Positions 50,942 through 60,341 are shown, counted from the stretch's first letter. The stretch is 64,000 nucleotides of DNA from Azoarcus sp031555955 (GCA_031555955.1 JAVBTY010000033.1:5742-69741), one strand, 5' to 3'. Notes: generated by a model not told the origin, from the letters alone. Translations and numbers: made by a program.

Positions 50942-51692
50942 TCCGCTGCCCGTCGTCCTTGGGCTGGCGCTCACTGTCGCAGCCGGAACCGCCCTCGCCC
51001 AGGCGCCCGTGCCGCCCGTGCTGCCGGCCGTCACCGCCGTGCCCGGAACAGGCGGAGGCACCACCTACAGCCTGACGGTCCAGACCCTGCTGCTGCTCAC
51101 GCTGCTCAGCTTCATCCCGGCGATGGTGCTGATGATGACCAGTTTCACCCGGATCATCATCGTCTTTTCGCTGCTGCGCCAGGCGATGGGCACGCAGACC
51201 ACGCCGCCCAACCAGGTGCTGCTCGGACTGGCGCTTTTCCTCACGTTTTTCGTCATGGCTCCGGTAGCGGACCGTGTGTATGCCGATGCCTACGTGCCCA
51301 TGTCGGAAGGCAAAATCAGCCTCGACCAGGCGCTGGAGCGGGCTTCCGTTCCGCTCAAAACCTTCATGCTCCGGCAGGCGCGCGAGCCGGATCTTTCCCT
51401 GTTCAGCGAACTGGCCAAGGTCCCGCCGGTGGAAAAGGCCGAGGATCTGCCGATGCGGGTCGTGATTCCCGCCTTTGTGACTTCGGAGCTGAAAACCGCT
51501 TTCCAGATCGGATTCATCATTTTCCTGCCCTTCATCATCATCGACATGGTGGTCGCCTCGGTGCTGATGTCGATGGGGATGATGATGATGTCGCCCGTAA
51601 TCGTGTCGCTGCCCTTCAAGATCATGCTGTTCGTGCTCGTCGACGGCTGGACCCTGCTCATCGGCTCGCTGGTGCGCAGCTTCGCCCTCTGA
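50931..51692 (+). CDS. fliP: Flagellar type III export protein FliP
   Basis: Core of the export gate channel, 253 aa. A cleavable signal sequence (MRANPLPVVLGLALTVAAGTALA) precedes the helices; SFTRIIIVFSLLRQAMGTQ, PPNQVLLGLALFLTFFVM and IPAFVTSELKTAFQIGF are hallmark blocks. The ATG at 50931 has GGAG nine bases upstream and lies inside the fliO end. Confidence 0.97.
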   Translation: MRANPLPVVLGLALTVAAGTALAQAPVPPVLPAVTAVPGTGGGTTYSLTVQTLLLLTLLSFIPAMVLMMTSFTRIIIVFSLLRQAMGTQTTPPNQVLLGLALFLTFFVMAPVADRVYADAYVPMSEGKISLDQALERASVPLKTFMLRQAREPDLSLFSELAKVPPVEKAEDLPMRVVIPAFVTSELKTAFQIGFIIFLPFIIIDMVVASVLMSMGMMMMSPVIVSLPFKIMLFVLVDGWTLLIGSLVRSFAL

Positions 51693-51714
51693 CGCCGCCC
51701 CACAAGGAACGCCC

Positions 51715-51984
51715 ATGACCCCCACCACCGTCGTCGATCTCGGCCGCCAGGCGATCGAAATCACCCTGCTCATTTCCGCGCCGCTGTTTCTCGCCGCACT
51801 CATTACCGGCCTGATCATCAGCATCTTTCAGGCCGCCACGCAGATCAACGAAATGACGCTTTCCTTCGTGCCCAAGGTGGTCGTGATGTTCACCACCCTG
51901 GTGCTCGCCGGGCCGTGGATGATTACGACCATGACCGATTTCATCCGCCGCCTGTTCGAATCCATTCCCGGCATCATCGGCTGA
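51715..51984 (+). CDS. fliQ: Flagellar type III export protein FliQ
   Basis: An 89-aa two-helix membrane protein of the export gate. Hairpin helices lie at about residues 15-40 and 50-75; LISIFQAATQINEMTLSFVPK is the conserved loop. It follows fliP by 22 nt with AAGGAA before the ATG. Confidence 0.97.
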   Translation: MTPTTVVDLGRQAIEITLLISAPLFLAALITGLIISIFQAATQINEMTLSFVPKVVVMFTTLVLAGPWMITTMTDFIRRLFESIPGIIG

Positions 51985-52007
51985 GCGGCGCAGCACCTGT
52001 AACCGCC

Positions 52008-52802
52008 ATGATCAGCGTCACCTCGGCCCAACTCGACGCCTGGCTGGCGGCGCTCATGTTTCCGCTCGCGCGCCTGCTGGGGCTGTTCGCCTCCGCGCCA
52101 GTTTTCGCCAACCGCGGCGCGCCCGCCCGCGTCCGCCTCGGCATCGCATTCGGCATCGCCATCGCGCTGCTGCCGGTCATGCCGCCCATGCCCGCCATCC
52201 CCGCCGCTTCCGGCATCGCCGTCGTGGTGCTCGCGCAGCAGATATTCATCGGCATCGCCATCGGCTTCGTCATGCGCATCGTCTTCGCCGCGGTCGATAT
52301 GGCCGGAGCCCTGATCGGCATGCAGATGGGGCTGTCCTTCGCCGTATTCTTCAACCCCAATGCGGGCGGGCAGACCGCGGTGATGTCCGATTTTTTCGCC
52401 CTGCTCGCCACACTGCTGTTTCTTTCCATCAACGGCCATCTGCTGATGATCGACGTGCTGGTGAAAAGCTTCGACTGGCTGCCCGTCAGCACCGCCACCG
52501 TCAATGCCGACGGCTGGAGCTACATCGCCCGCGCCGGAACCACCATTTTTTCCACCGGGCTGCTGCTGTCGCTGCCGGTCATGGCGATGCTGCTCGTCAC
52601 CAACATTGCACTCGGAATCCTGACCCGCGCGGCGCCGCAGCTGAATCTGTTCGCCATCGGCTTCCCGGTTACGCTGACGATCGGCTTTATTGGCGTGGCG
52701 CTAATGATGAGCGCCTTCAGCCCGGTGCTGCAGCGGATCTTCGAGGATGGCTTCGATCTGGTCACACAGATGCTGCGGGCGCTGGCCCCAGCCGTCCCCT
52801 GA
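52008..52802 (+). CDS. fliR: Flagellar type III export protein FliR
   Basis: Export gate membrane protein, 264 aa with about six helices. GLFASAPVFANRGAPARVRLG and GLSFAVFFNPNAGGQTAVMS are conserved FliR blocks. The start at 52008 is 23 nt after fliQ; the longer frame from 51915 is fliQ shadow. Last gene of the fliF-fliR cluster. Confidence 0.96.
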   Translation: MISVTSAQLDAWLAALMFPLARLLGLFASAPVFANRGAPARVRLGIAFGIAIALLPVMPPMPAIPAASGIAVVVLAQQIFIGIAIGFVMRIVFAAVDMAGALIGMQMGLSFAVFFNPNAGGQTAVMSDFFALLATLLFLSINGHLLMIDVLVKSFDWLPVSTATVNADGWSYIARAGTTIFSTGLLLSLPVMAMLLVTNIALGILTRAAPQLNLFAIGFPVTLTIGFIGVALMMSAFSPVLQRIFEDGFDLVTQMLRALAPAVP

Positions 52803-53003
52803 TGCGGGCCGGGCGCGGTAACGCATCCAGAGACCCGTCTCTCCGTGCGGGATACGCTTCCCCAAAGGCGGCAGAAAACAGGGCACCCCTGCTGCCCTTC
52901 ACCTGAAGGAAGAGCCGGTTCGCGGAAAACAACCTTTTCCCCATGTCAGGGCATAATCGCGCCTCTGCTGTCCTACCCCGCCAACAACACGGTTCCGGTT
53001 CAC

Positions 53004-55031
53004 GTGCCCCCTCCCGTATCCTCCCGCTCCGCACTGCGCGGGCATCTGGCTTTCACCGTTCTGGGCGCACTGGCCCTGCTGCTGATGTTTTCGCTGCTGC
53101 GCGTGGCATTGCTGGTCTACAACCATGAGCAGATCGGCCCGGCGCCCGTGGAAAACTTTCTCGAAGCCTTCGCCAACGGCGTGCGTTTCGACCTGCGCAT
53201 CGCCACCATCACCTGCCTGCCGCTGCTTTTCGCCCTGCTGGCGAACGGAGCCATGGCGGCCAGGAAAAAAATGCGCCTGTGGCTGACGGCGGCGGCCAGC
53301 TTCATGCTGTTTCTCGGTCTGGTCGAACTTGATTTTTACCGGGAATTCCACCAGCGCCTCAACAGCCTCGTTTTCCAGTACATCCGGGAAGACCCCAAAA
53401 CGGTTCTGAGCATGCTGTGGTACGGCTTTCCGGTGCTCCGCTATCTGCTGGCCTGGGCGGCCGGAACATGGCTGCTGGCGGCCCTGTTCAGACGCATCGA
53501 CCGCGCCACGCGCCCTTCCCTGCCGGTGTCCGTTCCCGCATCCCGCCGCTGGCTGGCGCTGCTGCTGTGCGTACCCCTTGCCGCCCTCGCCATCCGGGGC
53601 ACCCTGCGTCACGGCCCGCCGCTGCGCTGGGGGGATGCGTTCACCACCGAATCGATGTTCGCCAACCATCTGGGGCTGAACGGCGTTCTGACACTGCTGA
53701 CCGCCGCCAAGGAACAGTTTTCCGACCACCGCGACAACGCCTGGAACAGCGCCCTGCCCCAGGACGAGGCCCGCCGGATCACGCGGGAACTCCTGCTCAC
53801 CCCGCATGACCGTCTGGCCGATGCGGAGCGCGCCGCCGTACGCCGCGACTACACGCCCCCCGCCGCAAGCGTGCTGCCGGAAGTGCGCAACGTGGTCGTC
53901 ATCCTCATGGAAAGCTTCGCCGGACGCTACGTTGGCGCGCTGGGCAACGGCGACGGCATTACGCCGTATTTCGACGCGCTCGCCAAGGAAGGCCTGCTGT
54001 TCACCCGGCATTTTTCCAATGGCACGCATACGCACCAGGGCATGTTCGCCACCATGGCCTGCTTCCCGAACCTGCCGGCTTTCGAATACCTCATGCAGAT
54101 GCCCGAAGGCGGGCACGCCTTTTCTGGCCTGCCGCAGCTCCTGAGCGCCCGGGGCTATAACGACCTGTACGTTTACAACGGCGATTTCACCTGGGACAAC
54201 CAGTCCGGCTTCTTCAGCAACCAGGGGATGACCACTTTCATTGGCCGCGGCGATTACACAAACCCGGCTTTCTCCGACCCTACCTGGGGCGTTTCGGACC
54301 AGGACATGTTCGGCCGCGCGGCGGAAGAGCTTCCCCGTCTCAATCCCGATACGCCGTTTTACGCGCTGCTGCAGACGCTTTCCAACCACACTCCTTACGC
54401 GCTGCCGGAGAAACTGCCGGTTGCTCCGGTAACGGGACACGGCCCCCTGGACCAGCATCTGACCGCAATGCGCTATTCGGACTGGGCCCTGGGGCAGTTT
54501 TTCGAAAAGGCCCGCAAAGCGCCTTATTTCAGCAACACCCTGTTCGTGATCGTGGGCGACCACGGCTTCGGCAGCACCGGACAGCTGACAGAAATGGATC
54601 TGTACCGCTTCAACGTGCCACTGCTGCTGCTCGGCCCCGGCGTCCGGGAACGGTTCGGCGCGACACGCGACACCGTCGGCACGCAGGTGGATATCGTGCC
54701 GACCATCATGGGCCGCCTTGGCGCTCCGGTGCGGCACCAGTGCTGGGGGCGCGACCTGCTCGCCCTGCCCCCGGATGATCCCGGCTTCGGCGTCATCAAG
54801 CCATCGGGAAGCGACCAGACCGTCGCTCTCATCCGTGGCGACCGCATCCTGGTCCAGCCCAAAGGGCTGGAGGCGCGGCTTTACCGCTACCAGACCGGCG
54901 CAAACCCGCAGAGCCAGCGGATCGACGACGATCCTGAAAAAGAAGCCCTCGGGAAAAAACTGGATGCTTTCCTTAAAACAGCCACGCAAAGCCTGCTGGA
55001 GAATTCAACCGGCGCCGCCAGCGCGGAATAA
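53004..55031 (+). CDS. LTA synthase family membrane sulfatase-fold protein
   Basis: About 675 aa. Five N-terminal membrane helices (about 15-205) precede a periplasmic sulfatase/alkaline-phosphatase-fold domain. Motifs: VVVILMESFAGRYVGAL, the nucleophile Thr region FSNGTHTHQGMFATM (about 340), and the metal site FVIVGDHGFGS. In Gram-negatives such proteins transfer phosphoglycerol or phosphoethanolamine groups to glycans; the acceptor here is unknown. The start is uncertain: GTG at 53004 gives a normal cytoplasmic lead-in, while the open frame to GTG 52845 adds 53 residues without family likeness. Confidence 0.85.
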   Translation: MPPPVSSRSALRGHLAFTVLGALALLLMFSLLRVALLVYNHEQIGPAPVENFLEAFANGVRFDLRIATITCLPLLFALLANGAMAARKKMRLWLTAAASFMLFLGLVELDFYREFHQRLNSLVFQYIREDPKTVLSMLWYGFPVLRYLLAWAAGTWLLAALFRRIDRATRPSLPVSVPASRRWLALLLCVPLAALAIRGTLRHGPPLRWGDAFTTESMFANHLGLNGVLTLLTAAKEQFSDHRDNAWNSALPQDEARRITRELLLTPHDRLADAERAAVRRDYTPPAASVLPEVRNVVVILMESFAGRYVGALGNGDGITPYFDALAKEGLLFTRHFSNGTHTHQGMFATMACFPNLPAFEYLMQMPEGGHAFSGLPQLLSARGYNDLYVYNGDFTWDNQSGFFSNQGMTTFIGRGDYTNPAFSDPTWGVSDQDMFGRAAEELPRLNPDTPFYALLQTLSNHTPYALPEKLPVAPVTGHGPLDQHLTAMRYSDWALGQFFEKARKAPYFSNTLFVIVGDHGFGSTGQLTEMDLYRFNVPLLLLGPGVRERFGATRDTVGTQVDIVPTIMGRLGAPVRHQCWGRDLLALPPDDPGFGVIKPSGSDQTVALIRGDRILVQPKGLEARLYRYQTGANPQSQRIDDDPEKEALGKKLDAFLKTATQSLLENSTGAASAE

Positions 55032-55081
55032 CGCGGAAACAGGCGGCGGAACGCAGGCACACGCTCCGCCATATGTCGCCC

Positions 55082-56017
55082 CTAAAGCAGCACATCCCTG
55101 GAAATGCCCCGTCGCTTCAGGATGCGCCGCAGCTGCCCGAGCGCCTCAAGCTGGATCTGGCGCACGCGCTCGCGGGTCAGGTCGAGACGGGTGGCGAGAT
55201 CCTCCAGCGTCATCAGCTCGCACTCATCAATCCCGTAGCGGTGGCGGATCACCAGGCGCTGCTTGTCGTTGAGCATGTCGATCCAGAGATGGATCAGCCC
55301 TTCGACCTCGGCCGTGTGAATCTGGGATTCCGGCGTTTCCGCGTGGTCGTCCGCCAGCGATTCGCCGATCGAGAGGTTCGGGTCGATATCCAGCGGCGCA
55401 TCCAGCGAGGCGGTGTGCTCGCTCAGGGCCAGGATCGCCCGCACGTTTTCCACCGGTTTTTCAAGCCGGAGCGCGATGTCTTCCAGGCTTGATCCGCCAT
55501 TGGACGCCGCATCAAGATGCCGCTGCGCCCGCAGCACCTGGTTCAGCTCCTTGACCACATGCACCGGCAGACGGATGGTGCGCGACTGGTTCATGATGGC
55601 TCGCTCGATGTTCTGCCGGATCCACCAGGTGGCGTAGGTCGAAAAACGGAAACCGCGCTCGGGATCGAACTTTTCCAGCGCGTGCATCAGCCCCAGATTG
55701 CCCTCTTCCACCAGATCGAGCAGTGGAATGCCGCGGTTCAGGTAATGCTTGGCAATGTTGACCACAAGGCGCAGATTGCGCTCGATCATCTTTTGCCGCG
55801 CATCGAAATCGCCCGCGCGCACCCGCCGGGCGAGCGCCACCTCCTCTTCGGCGGAAAGCAGCGGGTTGGCCCCGATCTCGTTCAGGTAAATCTGCGTGAC
55901 ATCGCAGGGAAAGTCGGTCTCGGCGGGCGGAGGCGGAAGCTCCGCGAAAACCTCCATCCCGGGAGGAAGATCCGGTTCGTGGCTGTCGAATTCGTCAGAG
56001 CTAACCGGTTCTTCCAT
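55082..56017 (-). CDS. rpoS: RNA polymerase sigma factor RpoS
   Basis: Stationary-phase and general stress sigma factor, 311 aa. Region 1.2 (DVTQIYLNEIGANPLLSAEEE), region 2 (EGNLGLMHALEKFDPERGFR, FSTYATWWIRQNIERAIMNQ), region 3 and region 4 (TRLDLTRERVRQIQLEALGQL) are intact; the ending KRRGISRDVLL is the form common in betaproteobacteria. It lies 11 nt after nlpD, and in related genomes a main rpoS promoter sits inside nlpD. Confidence 0.96.
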   Translation of the reverse strand: MEEPVSSDEFDSHEPDLPPGMEVFAELPPPPAETDFPCDVTQIYLNEIGANPLLSAEEEVALARRVRAGDFDARQKMIERNLRLVVNIAKHYLNRGIPLLDLVEEGNLGLMHALEKFDPERGFRFSTYATWWIRQNIERAIMNQSRTIRLPVHVVKELNQVLRAQRHLDAASNGGSSLEDIALRLEKPVENVRAILALSEHTASLDAPLDIDPNLSIGESLADDHAETPESQIHTAEVEGLIHLWIDMLNDKQRLVIRHRYGIDECELMTLEDLATRLDLTRERVRQIQLEALGQLRRILKRRGISRDVLL

Positions 56018-56028
56018 GTGCCACCTCG

Positions 56029-56979
56029 TCAGCGGGCGGGCAGGTATTTCATCGGATCAACCGGGCGTCCCTGCCTGCGGATTTCAAAATGCAGCTTGGG
56101 GCGATCTGCATCGGTGCTGCCCAGCTCGGCGATTTTCTGGCCCTTCGCCACGCTGTCCCCTTCCTTCACCAGCAGCTGCTGGTTGTGGCCGTAGGCGGTG
56201 AGAAAGTTCGTTTCGTGCTTGATGATGACCAGCTTCCCGTATCCCCGCAGGCCGCTGCCCGAATACGCCACCTTGCCCGCCGCCGAAGCCACAACCGGGT
56301 CGCCGGGATTGCCGCCGATATCAAGCCCCTTGTTCGTCGCCTCGTTGAACCCGGCAAGCACCTTGCCCTTTGCCGGCCACAGCCATTCGCCTTCGGGAGC
56401 AGCCTCGCTACTTTTGCCGCCCCCCTGCTGTTCGCTTTGGGTAGACGGCGCGGCTGCCGATACGTTCTCCGCCGGTGCGGAGGGTTGCCCTGTCTGGGGC
56501 GCCGGATGCGGCTGCAGCCGCGCCCACGCCTCGTCGCTGTAATCCTGCTTCCCGCCCAGCGGACCCAGCTTCACCGGCGCGCTCACGGCCTCCACCGGCG
56601 CGGACGGCGTTACCACGCCCGGCTCCGGTGAAACGGGCAGCGGCGTCGCCACGGCGGTTGCGCCGTCCGCGCCAGGCGGAGCGATCCGCAGCGCCTGCCC
56701 GACCTGGATCTGGTTGGGGTCGCCAAGGCTGTTCCACAGCACCAGATCCCGGACGCTCTGCCCGTACTGGCGTGAAATGCCCAGCAGCGTTTCCCCCTGG
56801 CGCACCACGTGAATATCCTGCCCCACGGCGGGAATCACGACCGGCTGGGATGGCGCCGCCGCGCCGCCGCCATCGTGAACCGGCGCGGGCGCGCGCGATG
56901 CGCAGCCGCCCAGCACAACGGCGGCAAGCGCCAGAGCCGGCAGAAAAACACTTTTGCTGATTTGCATTGGACTGTTCAT
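56029..56979 (-). CDS. nlpD: NlpD-type LysM/LytM lipoprotein
   Basis: Outer-membrane lipoprotein that activates cell-separation amidases, 316 aa. The lipobox is VVLGGC; a LysM domain follows (IHVVRQGETLLGISRQYGQS), then an Ala/Pro-rich linker and a degenerate LytM (M23) domain. The zinc His of HxGxD is replaced (NKGLDIG), as in E. coli NlpD, so it is an activator rather than a peptidase. The start at 56979 overlaps the pcm stop as ATGA. Confidence 0.94.
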   Translation of the reverse strand: MNSPMQISKSVFLPALALAAVVLGGCASRAPAPVHDGGGAAAPSQPVVIPAVGQDIHVVRQGETLLGISRQYGQSVRDLVLWNSLGDPNQIQVGQALRIAPPGADGATAVATPLPVSPEPGVVTPSAPVEAVSAPVKLGPLGGKQDYSDEAWARLQPHPAPQTGQPSAPAENVSAAAPSTQSEQQGGGKSSEAAPEGEWLWPAKGKVLAGFNEATNKGLDIGGNPGDPVVASAAGKVAYSGSGLRGYGKLVIIKHETNFLTAYGHNQQLLVKEGDSVAKGQKIAELGSTDADRPKLHFEIRRQGRPVDPMKYLPAR

Positions 56980-57632
56980 TCCGTACCCGCCAGAAGCGGC
57001 ACGAAGCGCACTGCCTCGCACCAGCTTTCCCTGAAAACATGACCCTGCCGCTCGATGAGCAGCAGGCGCTGATCCCCCGCGCCAACCGGAATCATCAGCC
57101 GCCCGCCCGGCGCAATCTGCGCCCGGAGCGCCTGCGGCACGCCCACCGCGGCCGCGGCGACGATGATGGTGTCGAAAGGCGCGGCTTCCGGCAGCCCCTG
57201 CCCGCCGTCGGCGCACTTCAGCCGTACGTTCGGCAAACGCAGGGGGCGCAGGTTTTCGCGCGCGCGGTCCAGCAGCGCGCGGATCCGCTCCACCGTGTAA
57301 ACCTCTGTCGCCACAAGGGACAGCACTGCTGCCTGGTAACCACAGCCTGCGCCGACCTCAAGCGTGCGGCCAAGGTTTTCCCGCCCCGCCCGCAGCACCT
57401 CGATCATGCGCGCAACCACATAAGGCTGGGAAATGGTCTGCTGAAACCCGATCGGCAACGCCGTATCATCGTAGGCGCTATACGCCAGCCCCTCTTCCAC
57501 GAACAGGTGGCGCGGAATCTGGCGCATCGCCCCCAGAACCTTTTCATCCTGGATGCCCGGCGCGCGCAGGCGCTCGACCATGCGCGCGCGCGCGCGCGCT
57601 GCCTGCCCATGATCCGCGACACGGGTATTCAT
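56976..57632 (-). CDS. pcm: Protein-L-isoaspartate O-methyltransferase
   Basis: SAM-dependent repair enzyme for isoaspartyl residues, 218 aa. SAM site LEVGAGCGYQAAVLSLVA, substrate region DDTALPIGFQQTISQPYVVA, and IIVAAAAVGVPQALRAQIAPGGRL are standard. The N terminus includes a repeated Ala-Arg stretch (AARARARMVERL) encoded by a GC dinucleotide tract. Start overlaps the surE stop by 4 nt. Confidence 0.96.
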   Translation of the reverse strand: MNTRVADHGQAARARARMVERLRAPGIQDEKVLGAMRQIPRHLFVEEGLAYSAYDDTALPIGFQQTISQPYVVARMIEVLRAGRENLGRTLEVGAGCGYQAAVLSLVATEVYTVERIRALLDRARENLRPLRLPNVRLKCADGGQGLPEAAPFDTIIVAAAAVGVPQALRAQIAPGGRLMIPVGAGDQRLLLIERQGHVFRESWCEAVRFVPLLAGTE

Positions 57633-58372
57633 TTTTCCAGCCAGCCGGTAACGGGGCCGATATGCCCCGCGTGGGTCAGATCGATCTGCAGCGGCGTCAC
57701 CGAAACGTACCCGTTCGCCACCGCATGGAAATCCGTGCCCTCGCCCGCATCCGCCGCCGCGCCCGCCGCGCCGATCCAGTAAACCTTTTCATTGCGCGGC
57801 GTCAGTCCGGGAATCACCGCCTCGGCCCGGTGCCGCTTGCCAAGGCGGGTAACGCGTATCCCGCGGAACGCGTCATAGGGCGCATCCGGCACATTGACGT
57901 TGAGCAGCACCGGCTGCTGGAACGGAAAACGCATGAAGCGCGCCGCCAGATCCCGCGCCACCGCCGCCGCTGCGGAAAAATCGGAAGCACCCTTGCTGAC
58001 CAGCGATACCGCGATCGAGGGCACACCCAGCAGGTAGCCTTCCGTCGCGGCCGCGACGGTGCCGGAATAGATGGTGTCGTCGCCCATGTTCGCGCCGTGA
58101 TTCACCCCGGAAACGATCATGTCCGGCAGATGATCCAGCATGCCCGTCACGGCAAGGTGCACGCAGTCCGTCGGCGTGCCATTGACGAAATAAAACCCGC
58201 TCGCCGCCTTGCGCAGCGACAGCGGCCGGTCCAGCGTCAGCGAATTGCTCGCCGCGCTGCGGTCGCGCTCCGGCGCCACCACCGTAACCTCGCCGATTTC
58301 CCCGAGCGCAGCCGCCAGCGCGGCGATGCCCGGCGAAAAATAACCATCGTCATTACTGACCAGAATACGCAT
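57629..58372 (-). CDS. surE: 5'/3'-nucleotidase SurE
   Basis: Nucleoside-monophosphate phosphatase of stationary phase survival, 247 aa. Metal motif MRILVSNDDGYFSPG, further blocks VVAPERDRSAASNSLTLDRPL, NGTPTDCVHLA, SGVNHGANMGDDTIYSGTVAA. The ATG at 58372 begins the canonical SurE N terminus; the open frame to 58621 is rejected. First gene of the surE-pcm-nlpD-rpoS operon. Confidence 0.97.
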   Translation of the reverse strand: MRILVSNDDGYFSPGIAALAAALGEIGEVTVVAPERDRSAASNSLTLDRPLSLRKAASGFYFVNGTPTDCVHLAVTGMLDHLPDMIVSGVNHGANMGDDTIYSGTVAAATEGYLLGVPSIAVSLVSKGASDFSAAAAVARDLAARFMRFPFQQPVLLNVNVPDAPYDAFRGIRVTRLGKRHRAEAVIPGLTPRNEKVYWIGAAGAAADAGEGTDFHAVANGYVSVTPLQIDLTHAGHIGPVTGWLEK

Positions 58373-58490
58373 TAGGGAAATCCACGCAGAATGCCGCGCC
58401 GGGAACCCACCCCGCGCCAGCCGCCGGATTTTAGCATGCTGCTCTCCGCAGCCGCTGCAGCCTGCATGGCGCGCCCGCGCGCGCCCCACG

Positions 58491-58868
58491 TCAGCGCGCT
58501 GTTTTCTCCTTGTCCGTGGCCTCTTTCCTGCCTGCCTTTTCCTTGCCGTATGCCCGCCCGACTTTCGCCACCCGCAATTCGTAGTGTTCGTACCAGGTGG
58601 ATTTTCCCAGCTCCTGGGCAAGCAGGTGTTCGGCGTCCGCCTTCCACGCCGTAATGGCTTCGGCGGAGGTCCAGTATGAGACGGTGATGCCGAAACCGTC
58701 CGCGCCGCGCGCGCTTTCCGCGCCCAGAAACCCGGGCTGCCGCGCGGCCAGTTCGGTCATTCTTTCCGCCATGCGGCCATAGCCGTTATCGCCCGCGGTG
58801 CGGAGGGAAGCAAAGATCACCGCATAGTAGGGCGGCGGCGGGAGTCTGGCGAACGGGGAAGAATTCAT
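58491..58868 (-). CDS. Antibiotic biosynthesis monooxygenase (ABM) domain protein
   Basis: A 125-aa ferredoxin-like-fold protein of the ABM superfamily. The domain spans about residues 12-100 (YYAVIFASLRTAGDNGYG, MAERMTELAARQPGFLGAES, GFGITVSYWTSAEAITAWK), with a Lys/Arg-rich C-terminal tail. Probably a small-molecule oxygenase or stress protein; the substrate is unknown. The start at 58868 is chosen from domain position; 58895 is nine codons longer. It follows yaeQ by 44 nt on the same strand. Confidence 0.85.
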   Translation of the reverse strand: MNSSPFARLPPPPYYAVIFASLRTAGDNGYGRMAERMTELAARQPGFLGAESARGADGFGITVSYWTSAEAITAWKADAEHLLAQELGKSTWYEHYELRVAKVGRAYGKEKAGRKEATDKEKTAR

Positions 58869-58912
58869 CGCGCAAAACGCTCCGTGGTTATCCATCGCGC
58901 GCCTTGCGGCGT

Positions 58913-59458
58913 TCAGGCGGACGGGGCCATCCAGACCTGCGGTTCGACCCGCACCGTGCGCTGGCCGTCGCCGACCCATACGCCGCCATCCTGGATGGTG
59001 AATTGCAGCCGCATGGAGCGGTCCGCCAGCCCGGCCAGCGCGGGAGCGGTCTCCGCATCCAGGTTGAGCACGCGCAGGTTTTTCTGGCGGGCAAGTTTGT
59101 CGCGCACGCCATTCCACCAGATGCTGGCGGCGCGACCGTAGCTCAGCACCTCCACCGCGGCGGCGCGGCCGCAGGCCTTGCGCACCCATTTTTCGTCCGG
59201 CTGGCCCACGTCGATCCAGCGCTGGATCGCGCCTGTCAGATCTTTCTGCCACAGATCGGGTTCATCATCGACGCACAAACCCTTGCCGCAGGCCAGCAGC
59301 GGATCGGCGAACAGGGCGAAGGCGAGCAGACGCACCATCATGCGCTCGTCGGTTTCGGAGGGATGGCGCGCCAGCGTCAGGCTGTAATCGGCGTAGTGGT
59401 TGCGGTCCATGTCCGCGATCTGCAACTGCGCCTTGAAGATGGTTGCCTTGAGGGCCAT
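58913..59458 (-). CDS. yaeQ: YaeQ family protein
   Basis: A 181-aa cytoplasmic protein of the YaeQ family, which has a fold related to PD-(D/E)XK nucleases but an unknown role. Characteristic segments: MALKATIFKAQLQIADMDRN, YSLTLARHPSETDERMMVRL, DEPDLWQKDLTGAIQRWIDVGQPDEK-type block and YGRAASIWWNGV. Confidence 0.93.
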   Translation of the reverse strand: MALKATIFKAQLQIADMDRNHYADYSLTLARHPSETDERMMVRLLAFALFADPLLACGKGLCVDDEPDLWQKDLTGAIQRWIDVGQPDEKWVRKACGRAAAVEVLSYGRAASIWWNGVRDKLARQKNLRVLNLDAETAPALAGLADRSMRLQFTIQDGGVWVGDGQRTVRVEPQVWMAPSA

Positions 59459-59579
59459 GAATCAGTCCGCCGCCTGCGCCGGGAAAAAGGGCTGCCATTG
59501 TGCCGCCCTGGCGGCGGAAGCGGAAGCCGCCGCACGGGTGTTGCCCTGCTGCCCCGCCGCACCGCCGCAGGCGGCGCGC

Positions 59580-60341
59580 TCAGTGCGGGCGGCGCGACTG
59601 CTGCCAGGCGATGGTGGCCTGCGCCGCATGCGCCATGACGGCATCGCGCACGTTTTCCGGCAGTTCGCGGGCGAGCGCGGCGAACAGCGCCTGCGTCGCC
59701 TCCTGGGCGATGCCCTCGGCGGCGAGTCCGCCGGTGAGGCAGCGGATCTGGATGGCGGCCAGCGCATCGGCCACCAGACGCCAGCCGGAAAGCGGCAGCG
59801 CGCGCGTCAGGCCAAGCAGCTGGCTGCCAAGGCAGGCCGCCAGCCGTAACGCCTCGTCGCGCTCCTCTGCGGCGATGGCGGCATGCCACAGGGCAAGGTG
59901 GATGCCCCGGCGCAGTTCGACCCTGAAATCAGCCGCGTTTTCCTCGGCGGCGGAGATCTGTTCGAAGTAACGCAGGAAGCGCGCCTCGGCCTGCGCGTCC
60001 AGACCGGTGCGCAGACGGCCAACAAGTTCCGAAAGCGCCGGAATGGCCGTGAGGCCAAATGCGCCAGACCAGGCCAGGCCCCACTGGTCCAGCCCCGCCA
60101 GCAGCAGGGCCAGACGCAGCGCGCGCGCATCCTCACCAGCCGCATCCGCATCAGCAGCCCAGCGGGCCAGTTCTGCATGCAGCCCGGCGACGCCGCCATT
60201 CTGCCCGGCTTCACCGACGCTGAGCCGGAACGCCTGTGCAAAAGCATCCTGCGCAAGCCGCGCCGCGTGGCGCTGGGTGGCGGTATCGGCCAGGGAAAGC
60301 AGTGGATCGGCGGCGGGCGCGGCGGTTGTGGAAACAGTCAT
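59580..60341 (-). CDS. Conserved-looking helical protein of unknown function
   Basis: 253 aa, not recognised. It is almost entirely alpha-helical, Ala- and Leu-rich, with no signal peptide or membrane segment; LRLALLLAGLDQWGLAWSGAFGLTAIPAL is the most hydrophobic stretch and may form a buried helical hairpin. Codon use and the absence of stops over 760 nt on this strand support a real gene, although shorter ORFs overlap on the other strand. It lies 121 nt upstream of yaeQ and 87 nt after the HAD gene, all on the minus strand. It could be a helical-repeat scaffold. Confidence 0.65.
   Translation of the reverse strand: MTVSTTAAPAADPLLSLADTATQRHAARLAQDAFAQAFRLSVGEAGQNGGVAGLHAELARWAADADAAGEDARALRLALLLAGLDQWGLAWSGAFGLTAIPALSELVGRLRTGLDAQAEARFLRYFEQISAAEENAADFRVELRRGIHLALWHAAIAAEERDEALRLAACLGSQLLGLTRALPLSGWRLVADALAAIQIRCLTGGLAAEGIAQEATQALFAALARELPENVRDAVMAHAAQATIAWQQSRRPH

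Noticed and set aside
52899..54989. 696-aa open frame on the minus strand opposite the LTA-synthase-like gene
   Set aside because: The plus-strand product has clear membrane helices and sulfatase motifs; the minus translation has none.
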